From Halorubrum sp. BOL3-1 (GTDB taxonomy: Archaea > Halobacteriota > Halobacteria > Halobacteriales > Haloferacaceae): 64,000 nucleotides of DNA. Both the position numbers and the translations under genes were made by a program. This document shows, piece after piece, positions 9,080-18,856 of the stretch. Numbering within the stretch: the stretch's first letter is position 1; each line of letters opens with the position of its first letter. The notes below the pieces were generated by a model, which saw only the letters and a program-made list of their open reading frames with translations, ran no database searches and was not told the DNA's origin. Where the stretch lies: contig NZ_CP034692.1 of assembly GCF_004114375.1 (NCBI RefSeq), forward strand, positions 3,100,001-3,164,000, read 5' to 3'.

Positions 9080-9169
9080 CTGGACAGAATATTTCATAAC
9101 TGGGGCCGGGGCAGTTCACTGTATGGTCACAACAACTGATAAGTCCATACCGATGAGTGGTAGTATCAT

Positions 9170-10144
9170 ATGAAAAATGGTCAGCAGATAGAGGAGGCCA
9201 CTAAACGGATTACTGCGGTAATGGATCGAGTTGGTGAGGCAGTCATCACCGATAGGAAGTTTCTCGAAACTGTCTCCGCTGGCCTGATAGCTCGTGGCCA
9301 CGTTCTCTTGGAAGACGTTCCTGGAACGGGGAAGACGCTTACCGCAGTCGCACTGGCTGACGCACTTGATCTGGAGTTTACCCGTATCCAGTTCACGCCT
9401 GACCTCTTGCCAAGTGACATCACGGGCTCGCAAATATACAACGAGCAGCGCGGTGAGTTCCAATTTCAGCGCGGACCTGTCTTCGCAAACATCGTGCTGG
9501 CTGACGAGATCAACCGCGCACCGCCAAAAACTCAGTCAGCGCTTCTAGAGGCAATGGATGAGGGGCAGGTCACTGTCGGTGGGACGACCTATGATCTCCC
9601 GGAGCCGTTTTTTGTCATTGCCACCCAGAACCCCATCGAACAAGAGGGAACCTTTCGGCTGCCGGAGGCCCAACGGGACCGGTTTATTGTCAAGACCTCA
9701 ATCGGATACCCTGACCGCGGTGGGGAAATCGATCTCATCACCCGACGAGCGAGCCGGGACACCCAAATGCCGACCGTCGAACCGGTTGTCGACGCCTCTC
9801 AGGTAACCACCCTCCGCCAGCTGCCCGAACGAGTGAGTATCGAGGGGCCAGTCAAAGAGTACCTTGTCGACCTTGCCCGAGCGAGTCGAAAGGATCCTCG
9901 AGTCGACGTGGGAGTCTCACCACGTGGAATCCAGCGGTTTTTCGAAGCCTCCCGGGCCCGTGCGCTGATTGGGGGTCGTGACTACGTGACACCAGATGAT
10001 ATCAAGGCCATCGCTCGTCCGGTGATGACCCACCGGTTGGTATTGACCTCCGAGGCCGGAATCAAGGATGTTAACGCTGAGACAATTGTCGCTGATCTCC
10101 TCGACAGCGTTGAGGTGCCGGGCGCAGCGACGACCGCCGACTGA
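9170..10144 (+). CDS. MoxR-like AAA ATPase
   Basis: A 324-residue AAA_3 ATPase of the MoxR family. It has Walker A (EDVPGTGKTLTAVALA), Walker B with the MoxR hallmark (ADEINRAPPKTQSALLEAMD), GQVTVGGTTYDLPEPFFVIA with the sensor 1 ATQNPIEQEGTF, and the AAA lid (GVSPRGIQRFFEASRARALI). MoxR ATPases act as chaperones that activate or assemble partners carrying VWA or DUF58 domains. The obvious partner is the DUF58 protein at 11702-13054, in an operon that faces this gene; the two stops are only 19 bases apart. The start is about 90 bases after the IS5-type element ends. Confidence 0.95.
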   Translation: MKNGQQIEEATKRITAVMDRVGEAVITDRKFLETVSAGLIARGHVLLEDVPGTGKTLTAVALADALDLEFTRIQFTPDLLPSDITGSQIYNEQRGEFQFQRGPVFANIVLADEINRAPPKTQSALLEAMDEGQVTVGGTTYDLPEPFFVIATQNPIEQEGTFRLPEAQRDRFIVKTSIGYPDRGGEIDLITRRASRDTQMPTVEPVVDASQVTTLRQLPERVSIEGPVKEYLVDLARASRKDPRVDVGVSPRGIQRFFEASRARALIGGRDYVTPDDIKAIARPVMTHRLVLTSEAGIKDVNAETIVADLLDSVEVPGAATTAD

Positions 10145-10163
10145 CGCCTCTTTCTCTCTTCGC

Positions 10164-11702
10164 TCACCCTCGAATTGCCACGACCACCAGCAGGACGCCC
10201 ACAGTTGACGCGAGCACGCCGACGAGCGTCCCGCCGCTAACGGCGAGTTGCCCAAGGGCGTTAGTGTATAATCCCCACGCTAGTCCTACGCCGCCGACCG
10301 CAAGACCGAGCGCCGAGAATAGGTGGACGGCTTCCAGCTGGATCGACGAGGCGGGACCGAGTTCGGCTCGCGTCGTGACGCTTCGCTCGCCCGTGTTCCA
10401 GATGAGGATAGAGATGGCGACGGCGGCGAAGATCACGAGCATCTCGGAACCGCCGATTCCGGCGGTGATCGCACCGAACCCGAACCCCGCGCTGGCGATG
10501 GCGCTGCCCGCGGTCCGCCGGGGAATGTATTTGAATACACCTGCGATTACAATCACAGCAAGCACCCCGGTCAGCAGTGCCACAGCGATGGTGACTCCCG
10601 CGAGAATAACCCCGGGTGGCGTCAGCACGGTGACTATCTGGTCGACCGGAACCACTGGTGTCTCTGGAATCCGACTGGCGGCCCGTGGCACCACTGGTGA
10701 GCCGACGATGGCAACGACCACCGCGCTCCCACCAGCCAGTACCGACGGAACGAGGCGGCTAACAGTGTTGGTCACCCGACCGGCGACGAACTGTAATCCG
10801 CCGAGTAGAACCGCTCCAAGCATCACAAGGGCAATTCCAGAAACGAGGCCGCGGCGGAGGCTAGGGGCTACGAGAAGGTCGAAGACCACCGGGAAGCGAG
10901 CGAGCAGTGCTCGGAGATCAGCCCCCCCAAACGCAAGCAGTATCGATACAAAAGCTAATCCGAGCGCCAGCACTAAAGCCGTATTAAGCATTGAGTGCGT
11001 TCGCGAGAGGAACCGTCTGTTGAACTCCTGATTCGTCTGTGGCGACAGCTCTACGATTGGAGCCACCGCAACCAGTAGCTTGACCGTAATGATCTGTACG
11101 ATGACGAGGAGCCAGAAGCTGGTGAGGACGAATACGAACTCAGAGGGCTGATACACGAACGTGGTAAGCGTAGAACCATCGATGCCGGGGACGGAGATAG
11201 GAATTACAGTCAGGGCGTCGAGTTGGAGGATCAACAGACCAGCGAGTGGCACACAGATTCCAAACAGCGCCCGTACGGTCGTTCCAAAGAGCTTGGCAAC
11301 TGCGCCTTTTCCCACGCCTGTATCAAATGTGGCGACGACCCCGAAGGCAGCTATTCCGACGGCGATTATGACGCCAAGCTGACCGATCAGCTGCCGGACG
11401 AACGGTTCACCTTCGATTGCCAGTGGGACCAATTCACGAAGCGGGAGGCCGACCGCGGCCAGCCCGATGATGCTCGGGACTGGCAATAGCAGCGTCGCAA
11501 CTATCGTCCCCATCGGCGTTCCGGTGTTCTGAAAGAGGACAATAGCCGCCAACAGCCCTCCGGCGATCCCAGCAGCAAGGGCGGGCCGAGTTGTCCCAGT
11601 CGCACTTGTGAGGAGCCACCCCCCGAGAACCACAGTGGTGGCAATCAAAAGCGAACCAAGGCGTGTCGTATCTGGCTTCGGCAGAACGGTCCAACTGGCC
11701 AT
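10164..11702 (-). CDS. polytopic membrane protein of the MoxR/DUF58 cluster
   Basis: A 512-residue protein with about 12 to 14 hydrophobic segments and short loops, Ala/Val/Gly-rich, ending LASTVGVLLVVVAIRG. Such a large membrane protein regularly closes the haloarchaeal MoxR-DUF58-transglutaminase cluster (I believe it is annotated DUF7519, from memory). Its ATG overlaps the DUF58 stop in a TAATG arrangement, so translation is probably coupled. It has no recognised transporter motif. It may scaffold the other proteins in the membrane. Confidence 0.8.
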   Translation of the reverse strand: MASWTVLPKPDTTRLGSLLIATTVVLGGWLLTSATGTTRPALAAGIAGGLLAAIVLFQNTGTPMGTIVATLLLPVPSIIGLAAVGLPLRELVPLAIEGEPFVRQLIGQLGVIIAVGIAAFGVVATFDTGVGKGAVAKLFGTTVRALFGICVPLAGLLILQLDALTVIPISVPGIDGSTLTTFVYQPSEFVFVLTSFWLLVIVQIITVKLLVAVAPIVELSPQTNQEFNRRFLSRTHSMLNTALVLALGLAFVSILLAFGGADLRALLARFPVVFDLLVAPSLRRGLVSGIALVMLGAVLLGGLQFVAGRVTNTVSRLVPSVLAGGSAVVVAIVGSPVVPRAASRIPETPVVPVDQIVTVLTPPGVILAGVTIAVALLTGVLAVIVIAGVFKYIPRRTAGSAIASAGFGFGAITAGIGGSEMLVIFAAVAISILIWNTGERSVTTRAELGPASSIQLEAVHLFSALGLAVGGVGLAWGLYTNALGQLAVSGGTLVGVLASTVGVLLVVVAIRG

Positions 11703-13054
11703 TACCGCACCCCTGAATTCAGCGCGCGCGCAAGCGCAACAGGCAGTTTTTCGGTTTGTTCCCAGTCGATGACCGTCGCCCCGAGAAACCGGAGCCGATC
11801 GAGCCGGACTGCCCGCTGGAGGGCGACTGTCCGACCGCCAACGGTCTCGGGAGCAGTCTGTGGCGAGACCACCGTCACCTCATGGTCGCTGCCTCGGAGT
11901 GACTCGACAAGATCGACGATCGCCTCGTCGGTCACAGGGGTACACAACATGACTTGTGCGCCGGTCGGCACGAGCGACTGGAGCCGCTGCCAGTTGACGC
12001 CGCCGTCAGCCACCGGTGGGGACGCAGCTTCGCTGTGTGGGTTGGTACTGGTCGGTCCAACATTGTGAGAGTCGTTGGAGTGACTGTCGTCGTTCCTATC
12101 GGTCGTGGCCGATGCCGCGGCGTTACACACCGCTGTCGCGTGAGCGGTGAAGCCGGTGCCTACGTCGGCCGAAACCCACGCCGGAGGTCCAATGTCGGTC
12201 TCTGGGTCGGCGATCCCGAGCGCACCGAGCGAGACGTGGTGACCATCGTCGATTAGCACTTCAAGCGCAATCGTCGCGGCGTAGGCGCTCAGCGTCGCGC
12301 CAGTCGGATCATTTGAGGAGGCCGCCACGTGAGTCGACGGACGGCTGTCGGTGAGGACGACGACGTGGGCGGCGTGCTGCTCGCGGTAGTCGATCGTCGC
12401 CAGCTTCCCAGTCTTCGCATATTGCCGCCAGTCAATTCGTTTGACCGGATCCTCCGGCCGGTACTCTCGGGTTGCGTAGAACTCGACGCCTGGTCCACCC
12501 GAATCTGTCGCCAGCTGGCCGGTGTAAGCGGTCGTCTGCTGGACTGGGATGTCCTCAACGGCGACCCGACACTCAAAGTCGGTGACACCCGTTGCTTTGA
12601 TTTTTGCCTGGACTACCCGCGTCCCATTGAGGTTGCGGGCAGTGACGGCGACGTCGTCAAAGGTGTAGGTTCCACGGTCAGCTGCGAGTGTGTAAGTCAT
12701 CGACAGCTTACCCCCAGCCGCTATCGCGCTGCCAGCATGAGGTGATCCCTCGGTGACGCCGAGTTCTTTGGGAACGCTGTCGACGAGTCGGAGGTCGGGA
12801 ATCGCTGTCTCGCCCGTGTTTCGGACCGTCAAAGTCACCTCAACGGGCTGGCCGGGAAGTGGCGTCTCGGGGCTGATCTCCCGGTCAATTTCGATGACAC
12901 CTTCGACAGTTGGCGAGCCAGACAGCGCCCCGTAGAGAGTGAATATCAGTGGGACAGCCGCCGCAAGTACCAGTGAGAGCGATGTAGTTGCGACTCCGGC
13001 AGCGACGAGGAGGATCGCATAGGCCCGCATGATCCGGTAGCGGGTGTGTCTCAC
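11702..13054 (-). CDS. DUF58 domain membrane protein
   Basis: A 450-residue protein. Two membrane spans lie at about residues 8-45. A beta-rich extracellular region follows (GEIDREISPETPLPGQPVEV-like; CARDB-type repeats with VRNTGETAIPDLRLVDSVP). Then comes the DUF58 signature YRPEDPVKRIDWRQYAKTGK with VVVLTDSRPS, the MIDAS-like part of a VWA-type fold. DUF58 proteins are the usual clients of MoxR ATPases. The start is a GTG that overlaps the upstream stop in GTGA, so it is coupled to the gene before it. Confidence 0.9.
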   Translation of the reverse strand: MRHTRYRIMRAYAILLVAAGVATTSLSLVLAAAVPLIFTLYGALSGSPTVEGVIEIDREISPETPLPGQPVEVTLTVRNTGETAIPDLRLVDSVPKELGVTEGSPHAGSAIAAGGKLSMTYTLAADRGTYTFDDVAVTARNLNGTRVVQAKIKATGVTDFECRVAVEDIPVQQTTAYTGQLATDSGGPGVEFYATREYRPEDPVKRIDWRQYAKTGKLATIDYREQHAAHVVVLTDSRPSTHVAASSNDPTGATLSAYAATIALEVLIDDGHHVSLGALGIADPETDIGPPAWVSADVGTGFTAHATAVCNAAASATTDRNDDSHSNDSHNVGPTSTNPHSEAASPPVADGGVNWQRLQSLVPTGAQVMLCTPVTDEAIVDLVESLRGSDHEVTVVSPQTAPETVGGRTVALQRAVRLDRLRFLGATVIDWEQTEKLPVALARALNSGVR

Positions 13055-13737
13055 TGCTGGTCACCTCCAGAGTCGAGGAGAGCAGACAACCGACCGAGCC
13101 ACCCCCGCCGTCGTTCTGGCGGGCTATAAGCCATCAACTCAACCGCACAGGTGTCTTCAACTGCGCGCAGCGTCCGCCGCGTCCGGTAGCTGTGGGCGTG
13201 GTCAGGATACAGCCACGCGTATAACCGATATAACAGCGGAAAATCAACTGAATCGGTCGTCGTCAGCGTTGCTGCGGCTACCTGATCATCGGTCCACGCA
13301 CCGTTGTCGACGTGCCTTTTGGCCTGCTCGCGGCCGTCGAACTTGCGACCATAGAGGTCTATTAGTGTCGTCCGAAGTGATTCCTCAACGGTCTCAATGC
13401 CCAACCAACTGTCCCGCGTAGATTCGAACACGGCAGTTAGATCCGCACCTGTCACGTCGACCTCTCGATCCGGCTGCTCGGGCGATAGTTCTGACAATTC
13501 TGCCGTCTGATCGTCCGTTCGCCACGCCCACGAGCCCAATAGCCCAATACAAGCGAGGATCGCACCGGCGGCGAGGATCGCAGTCCGTACCCCGACAGCC
13601 TCGGTCAGTCGGTCTACCTGTATAGCGACCTCTGTGGGCAGACGTTCAGGGCGGTAGCCGACAACGGCGGCAAATCCAAGGATTGTGCTGCTTACGAGCA
13701 ACAGCAGTAGCGTCCGAAGTAGCCGTCCACGGTTCAT
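13051..13737 (-). CDS. membrane protein linking transglutaminase and DUF58
   Basis: A 228-residue protein with two hydrophobic spans (residues about 7-28 and 52-72), then a soluble acidic helical domain with TRDSWLGIETVEESLRTTLI and a C-terminal Pro/Arg segment. I recall such proteins in the same place in haloarchaeal clusters (annotated DUF7269), but this is from memory. Both ends overlap neighbouring genes by four bases (ATGA upstream, GTGA downstream), so it is made in step with them. Its role is presumably structural, in the envelope complex. Confidence 0.8.
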   Translation of the reverse strand: MNRGRLLRTLLLLLVSSTILGFAAVVGYRPERLPTEVAIQVDRLTEAVGVRTAILAAGAILACIGLLGSWAWRTDDQTAELSELSPEQPDREVDVTGADLTAVFESTRDSWLGIETVEESLRTTLIDLYGRKFDGREQAKRHVDNGAWTDDQVAAATLTTTDSVDFPLLYRLYAWLYPDHAHSYRTRRTLRAVEDTCAVELMAYSPPERRRGWLGRLSALLDSGGDQQ

Positions 13738-16460
13738 TTGTCATCCTCCTCCCGAAGCGTTGACAGCGCCTCACGGGCAGATTCAAGCCGCGACTTATCG
13801 GGTGCTCGGCGGCCGTACTCGGCGGCACGATATAACTCAGTGATATACTTCACAGGTCGTTGTGGAAGACCCTGTTCGATTGCGTACCGACCAATCTCAG
13901 CGGGTGTCCGAGTTGTGAGCTTCGGTGGTCGGACAAATTCGACGAATGACCCCCATATCACCTCGAGTCGCCGGTGCTGCTCAGTGTCAGGGCTTCCTGT
14001 CTCGGTTGCGTCATCTGGGGTGTCATCACTACTAACGTGCTGACGCCTTTGTAACTGGGATCGAACCCACATGACCACCGCTAGTAACAGCCTATAGGGG
14101 TTCACCCGACGCAAAATCTCGATCAGCGATCCGGATAGGAGGCTCGGGACCGACGTGAGCCGTTTCCAGAGCCCGATAATTGCGGCTTCAAACGCGGCTG
14201 ATAACCGAATTACGAGATTAACCAACCGGTGTGGAATCGAGAGAAGAACGGCGACGATAACCGCAAGTTTCCGTGCCAGTAGCTGGCCGGTAATCCCGTA
14301 TCGTCGGGCGATCGCTCTGAGACCGATGAGTACACCGACTAGCGCTGCTACTATAATCCCAGTGTTCCGGTAAAGGCCGTCAACAAACTGCTCGCCAGAA
14401 ACGCCGTTGGCAGTGGCGGCGACGACAACTGAATCAGCGATCGGGAACGAGAAAGCAACTGTTCCATTGGCATCGGTCTCGCCGATGACCTCCCCGTCAA
14501 CGCGAACCGCAGTGCCCGAGATCGGCTGATCGTCTCGGCTGACAGTCGCGGTCGCTGGGGTTCCTGGGAGTGCGATCAGAGACGGTGACACCGAGATATT
14601 TGGGGCAAGTGGGTCTCGCTCTTCGTTCTCACCGCTGTCTGAGTTGTTGTCATCTTGGGGCGAGTTGACGGTGAGCGTCGACGAGATATCCACCGGCCCT
14701 CGGGTTGCCTGAACCGAATAGTTACCTGGCTCGATATTTGCCAGCGAGAGCTCGTAGACTCCGTCACTGTTGGTCGATCCGATGGTCTCACCCTCAAAGT
14801 CGATATTAGCGTTGGCGACCGGCACATCCTGAACGGAGACGACGAGCCGAGCGGTCCCACCCGTTGTCCGATTCCCGCCGACGGAAATTGTCGCATTCGT
14901 CTCTGATGTGTAGGTCACCGACGATTCGTTATTCGAGTTTTCCGCCTGATAGGCTCCGGTGCCGGGCGCGCTGGCCGTGGTACCCCCAACTTGGTAAAGT
15001 AGCAGCGGAAAACTGTCTACTACGGTCGGTAGTACCCCGGCGAGGCGGGGAGTCACGGTTGCGGCCGTTTCAATAAGATCCGTACCAGGGAGAGTCGATG
15101 CTGAGCCGTCGAGATTGTCGGCTGTGGTGGTCGAACCTGAATCATCAGAGTACTTTGTCTCTGAGCCGCGGGGACGAGCAGTAATTGTGATCTCTTCGGT
15201 GTATGGTAGTGTTGTCGTTATTTTGCCGCCCGAATCGGTCCAACCGACGCGTTCGTCGTTAACGTAGACTGGGACACCAACGACTGCGCTGTCGTTTTTC
15301 TGGACGTTCACCGCGACATCAGCTCCAACGATAGCCGATCGGTTCAGCGAGAGGTTGTAGGGTGGCTGTGGTGAGTCAACTGGGAGGTTTCCGCCCGGCG
15401 TCGGATCGAACCGTACCCAGCCGACACCCTCAAAGTAAACCTCAACCCACGCGTGGGCTCGATCGCTCGTAACAAGAGATTCGCTGTCTCCAACGGGGCT
15501 CCCCCCAGCAAAGCCGACTACGTACCGTGCTGGTATATCTTGACTCCGTAGCATGGCTGCCATCGTTGTGGCGAAATGCTGGCAATAGGCGTCGTCGACT
15601 TCAAAGATGAGCTGATCGGCGATCGGCTGGCTAGGATCGATATCAGTCTGTAGCGAGTAGCCCTTATTCGATTCGAGCCAGTCGTGGACTGCCACCGTGC
15701 GGTCGTACCGGTTCTGTTCACCGTCGATGATTTCGGCTGTGCGCTCGCCGACCCGATCGGGCGTATTGGCTGGTAACTGGGTGTAAGTCCGACGGATATT
15801 GGCCGGAGCCTGCCCGTTAGCCTGTCGGAGGGTGGCTGTGTCGCGGGGTGGAGGCGAGCTCTCCGCCGTGTAGGTCGCTCCCTTCGAAAGTGAACGGTCG
15901 GTAGTGATGCCGCCGACAGTTGACGCACGGACTGTGGTTTCCGACTGATTTGACAGGTTGACAGTCTTCGGTTGCCACACTGTCGGTAACGATTGGGTGC
16001 CGGTCAACAATGTCACTTCGTAGTCGATTACCCGACTGTCTATCGTCCGGTCATCGTTCGGCACACCCTCTGAGATGGGCTGATCGTCGGCTGACCGCTT
16101 CCATCCAGTGCCTGTATAGTCCGTGTACGCGGTCTGTCGCCAGTAAGTGTTCTCTGACGACTCGGCGACGAACAGCGGTACCGAACTGAGTGACCCGTCA
16201 AACCCACCGCCAATTCCCGTCTGATCGGGGGCCGTGAGTGAACCGCCAACCGGCGAGCCCGATGTCTCTCCCGGCATCTCTCCACCTCCGCCACTATTCA
16301 CTTGGTCGGTTACTTGTTCAGCACCGAGAGGTCCGAGTACCCCAGCGTCACCTCCGTCGCCGAAGATGTCGACAACAGGAAGAAATGCTGCCGAGAGCAG
16401 CAACGCCACAATGGCGATGATCACCAGCACCGCTTCGCCAGATTGTCTCCCTTCACTCAT
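13734..16460 (-). CDS. membrane-anchored transglutaminase-like protein
   Basis: A 908-residue protein and first gene of the operon. An N-terminal membrane span (residues 9-30) precedes an extracellular region. The papain-like transglutaminase core has Cys293 (DDAYCQHFATTM), His336 (SDRAHAWVEVYFEGVGW) and Asp352 (VRFDPTPGG), the expected Cys-His-Asp triad. One or two Ig-like/carboxypeptidase-regulatory modules follow (TIGSTNSDGVYEL), then spans near residues 695-760. The last 60 residues (TRTPAEIGRYAIEQGLPQRP) are DUF4129-like. Such proteins may cross-link or hydrolyse peptide bonds at the surface; the substrate is unknown. Confidence 0.9.
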   Translation of the reverse strand: MSEGRQSGEAVLVIIAIVALLLSAAFLPVVDIFGDGGDAGVLGPLGAEQVTDQVNSGGGGEMPGETSGSPVGGSLTAPDQTGIGGGFDGSLSSVPLFVAESSENTYWRQTAYTDYTGTGWKRSADDQPISEGVPNDDRTIDSRVIDYEVTLLTGTQSLPTVWQPKTVNLSNQSETTVRASTVGGITTDRSLSKGATYTAESSPPPRDTATLRQANGQAPANIRRTYTQLPANTPDRVGERTAEIIDGEQNRYDRTVAVHDWLESNKGYSLQTDIDPSQPIADQLIFEVDDAYCQHFATTMAAMLRSQDIPARYVVGFAGGSPVGDSESLVTSDRAHAWVEVYFEGVGWVRFDPTPGGNLPVDSPQPPYNLSLNRSAIVGADVAVNVQKNDSAVVGVPVYVNDERVGWTDSGGKITTTLPYTEEITITARPRGSETKYSDDSGSTTTADNLDGSASTLPGTDLIETAATVTPRLAGVLPTVVDSFPLLLYQVGGTTASAPGTGAYQAENSNNESSVTYTSETNATISVGGNRTTGGTARLVVSVQDVPVANANIDFEGETIGSTNSDGVYELSLANIEPGNYSVQATRGPVDISSTLTVNSPQDDNNSDSGENEERDPLAPNISVSPSLIALPGTPATATVSRDDQPISGTAVRVDGEVIGETDANGTVAFSFPIADSVVVAATANGVSGEQFVDGLYRNTGIIVAALVGVLIGLRAIARRYGITGQLLARKLAVIVAVLLSIPHRLVNLVIRLSAAFEAAIIGLWKRLTSVPSLLSGSLIEILRRVNPYRLLLAVVMWVRSQLQRRQHVSSDDTPDDATETGSPDTEQHRRLEVIWGSFVEFVRPPKLTTRTPAEIGRYAIEQGLPQRPVKYITELYRAAEYGRRAPDKSRLESAREALSTLREEDDK

Positions 16461-16506
16461 CTACTTGTAAACCCCAACCAACCCGTCATGTGTAAAACTT
16501 ACTTAC

Positions 16507-16535
16507 TTTATACTCGAATGTCAAGACGTACGTCT
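16507..16535 (-). promoter_or_regulatory. promoter and palindromic operator of the transglutaminase operon
   Basis: On the minus strand a TATAAA box lies at 16512-16507, about 50 bases upstream of the ATG at 16460. Twelve bases further upstream is a perfect 12-bp palindrome, AGACGTACGTCT (16524-16535), next to the TFB-recognition position. A dimeric regulator could bind there. The box and palindrome are read from sequence; the role is inferred. Confidence 0.45.
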
Positions 16536-16740
16536 ATCATGTAGACCAGTGAGCCAAAGATGGGGGAGGAGTAACGCTCGTGAGAGGCTAGCAGGCGTAA
16601 TGTTCAAATTCTAAACTGTCAGTAACGCAGATGGAGTGGCAGCGGCAGTGATGATACTCAAACCGTTCTCCCCTGATGGCGTCAACGCCGCCGAGGAGGT
16701 ACTCAACGAGATGTCCGATCACACAGCGGCGAAGACTCCC

Positions 16741-17037
16741 CTACGAGTCGTCATCTGACGGCGGTCGTGACGAGAGTCGATCGAACCGATCTTGTGCCGA
16801 CTCTCGACGCTGCTGTGTCGCCTCAGTATCAACGGTCACATCCACGAGGTCCCCGTCCTGAACGACGACCATCAAAATAGCATCGGCCTGTCGACCGTCC
16901 GGTGGGAGTTGACTCGGGTCGAAAAGGCTGTCACCGACGTCGCGACCGTCTTGCTCAAAGAACACCCGTGCGATCCCATCTTCGATCGCATCCACGACCG
17001 CGGTGTACTCGCCGTCAGGGAGATCGATGTCGCTCAT
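16741..17037 (-). CDS. DUF3006 family protein
   Basis: A 98-residue acidic protein. The pattern GEYTAVVDAIEDGIARVFFE, then GDSLFDPSQLPPDGRQADAI and DGDLVDVTVDTEATQQRRE, matches DUF3006, a short beta domain that reads like an OB- or SH3-type barrel followed by a polar helix. DUF3006 genes commonly follow ComEC-like metallo-beta-lactamase genes, as here. Its ATG overlaps the stop of the upstream broken gene in ATGA. Function unknown. Confidence 0.85.
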   Translation of the reverse strand: MSDIDLPDGEYTAVVDAIEDGIARVFFEQDGRDVGDSLFDPSQLPPDGRQADAILMVVVQDGDLVDVTVDTEATQQRRESAQDRFDRLSSRPPSDDDS

Positions 17038-18469
17038 CAGTAGGACTCCTCCACAACGATGCCGCCGTTGTCAGTTCGCACGATCACGGTGTCACCATCG
17101 TTGTTCCAGATCGGTGACCCCGGGCCCCAGTACACTTCGGTGTCAGTATTGGTCCCGCTTCCGGTCCGTAGCGTCACGGTTGCTCCCGCTTCGAGCGTGA
17201 ATCCATCCGGGAACTCGTAACTCTGACCCGCCTCGTCTTCGACGGTCCACCCGGACAGATCGATCGCGTCCTCGCCTGTGTTCTCGAAGCCAACGTACTC
17301 GTCGTTGAGATTCTCGCGGTCGTCACCCTCAGCATCTGCGTTGACGGTGGTGACATCCAGCGTGGCACCGGGTGCGGTTGAGGACGTATCATTCTCCTCA
17401 GCGTCGGTCTCATCAGTCTCATCAGCACTGTCTGATCCGTCCGCGACCGGATCGCCGCCGAGCCGGGTTCGCTCGACCACCTCCCCGCTTGTACCCGGTG
17501 CGATCGGCTCGCCGTCACGGATCGAGAGTGGATCGGCCGGCGCTTCTTGTTGAGTTTGAACGGACACGCCACTACCGTCTCTCACAAGGACGATATCTCC
17601 ATGGGTCGCGGTCCAGTAGGCCGGGATCGAACGGTCCGCAAAGCGTTCGAGGACGGCTTCGGTCGGATGCCCGTACTGAGGGTCATAATCGCTCGAAATG
17701 ACGACCGCTTGTGGCTAGACCGCGTCAATAAATGGCCCACTCGATGAACTCGAGGATCCGTGGTGGCCGGCCTTCAGCACGGTCGACTGGAGCTCTTCGC
17801 CGTAGTTATTGACTAGGTATTCTTGTTGATCGTCTTCGGCGTCCCCAGAGAGCATGAAACTCGTCTGGCTGTGGGTGAGCTTGAGCACGATACTGTTCTC
17901 ATTGCGGGCTTCACTCGCAAGGTATGGGTCGGGCGGTCCGAGGACATCGACGTCCATGTCACCATACGAGATGGTGTCGCCTTCACGGGTTTCGTACAGC
18001 GTCACGTCGTGCGCTTCGACTACATCAAGGTAATCGGCGTAGGTCAGGGTGCTCGCAGCGATCCCTGGATCGTAGACCGCGCCAATCCCGTCGGCTTCTA
18101 TCTCGTAGTACTCGATGATCGCCGCGTTGCCGCCGATGTGGTCGGCGTCGTTATGGGAACTCACGAGATGGTCGATCCGGTCGATATCATGGCGTTGGAG
18201 ATACTCGATGACGTACTCGCCGTCGTCGTTGTAGTGGCCGGTATCGACCAGCATTGTGTCGCCGTCTGGACCGATGACGAGCGTGCTGACCGACTGGCCG
18301 ACGTTGATGTAGTGGACTTCGACCGTCCCGTTAGCCGGTGGCTGAGACGTGTTGTCAGCGCCGTCTGTCTCAGGGGGGGTTGATCTCCGGAAATCCCGCC
18401 CGCACAGCCGACAAGTACGACCAACCCGACGACAACGAGCAGTCGGGAGTGGTCTCGTAACGTGGGCAT
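17037..18469 (-). pseudogene. ComEC-like MBL-fold lipoprotein with lamin-tail domain, broken
   Basis: Three pieces form one gene. A lipoprotein signal (MPTLRDHSRLLVVVGLVVLV, then GCAGG) is followed by an MBL fold with VHYINVGQSVSTLVIG, LVSSHNDADHIGGN (metal motif), MLSGDAEDDQQ and LKAGHHGSSSSSS. Then come VVISSDYDPQYGHP and a C-terminal lamin-tail domain (NDEYVGFENTGEDAIDLSGW). Two lesions interrupt it. One is a one-base loss in a run of seven C (plus-strand G, 18373-18379); an eighth would join the signal to the rest. The other is an in-frame TAG at 17717-17715, after GPFIDAV. Intact relatives are exported nuclease-like MBL proteins related to the ComEC competence domain. Confidence 0.85.
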
Positions 18470-18586
18470 TATCTGCGGGTGTATCTCACGGGACAAAGCT
18501 CTCACGGCCGATTACTAGGGGCCGTTCCTGCGGCGATCCCCGTATGAAACGGAGACCTGTGAATCTAGAATTGACCTCCGACGGGA

Positions 18587-18856
18587 CTACACAGACGAAA
18601 TGCGCCACGTCGTCGCACCGGTGTATGACCACTGTTCGATTTCAAGATCCGGAACAGAATCCTGGAGTTGAACGAGTCGTGCGCCGATCTCCTTCGGCGA
18701 GAGATCAACATCCTCCGCGATGAATTTAGCCTTGATGTAGGCTTCACCGTCAGCTGCTTCGTCGCGAAGATACGACACGAGACGGGCAGTCTTCGTGCTG
18801 GTCGACTCTGACTCCTGCTCGACAGTGTCGGTCTGGACGGAGCTCGTGGTACTCAT
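18587..18856 (-). CDS. small conserved-type haloarchaeal protein
   Basis: An 89-residue protein. A disordered Ser/Thr/Glu N-terminus is followed by TARLVSYLRDEAADGEAYIK, AKFIAEDVDLSPKEIGARLV and EIEQWSYTGATTWRISS. This reads as a winged-helix-like unit that could bind DNA or protein. I recall a haloarchaeal family of this kind (DUF7123) but am not certain. Its ATG overlaps the stop of the upstream small membrane protein (ATGA), so the two are coupled. Confidence 0.7.
   Translation of the reverse strand: MSTTSSVQTDTVEQESESTSTKTARLVSYLRDEAADGEAYIKAKFIAEDVDLSPKEIGARLVQLQDSVPDLEIEQWSYTGATTWRISSV

Noticed and set aside
16651-16758. 35-codon frame on the plus strand
   Set aside because: Short, overlaps the end of the DUF3006 gene, no promoter or family support.
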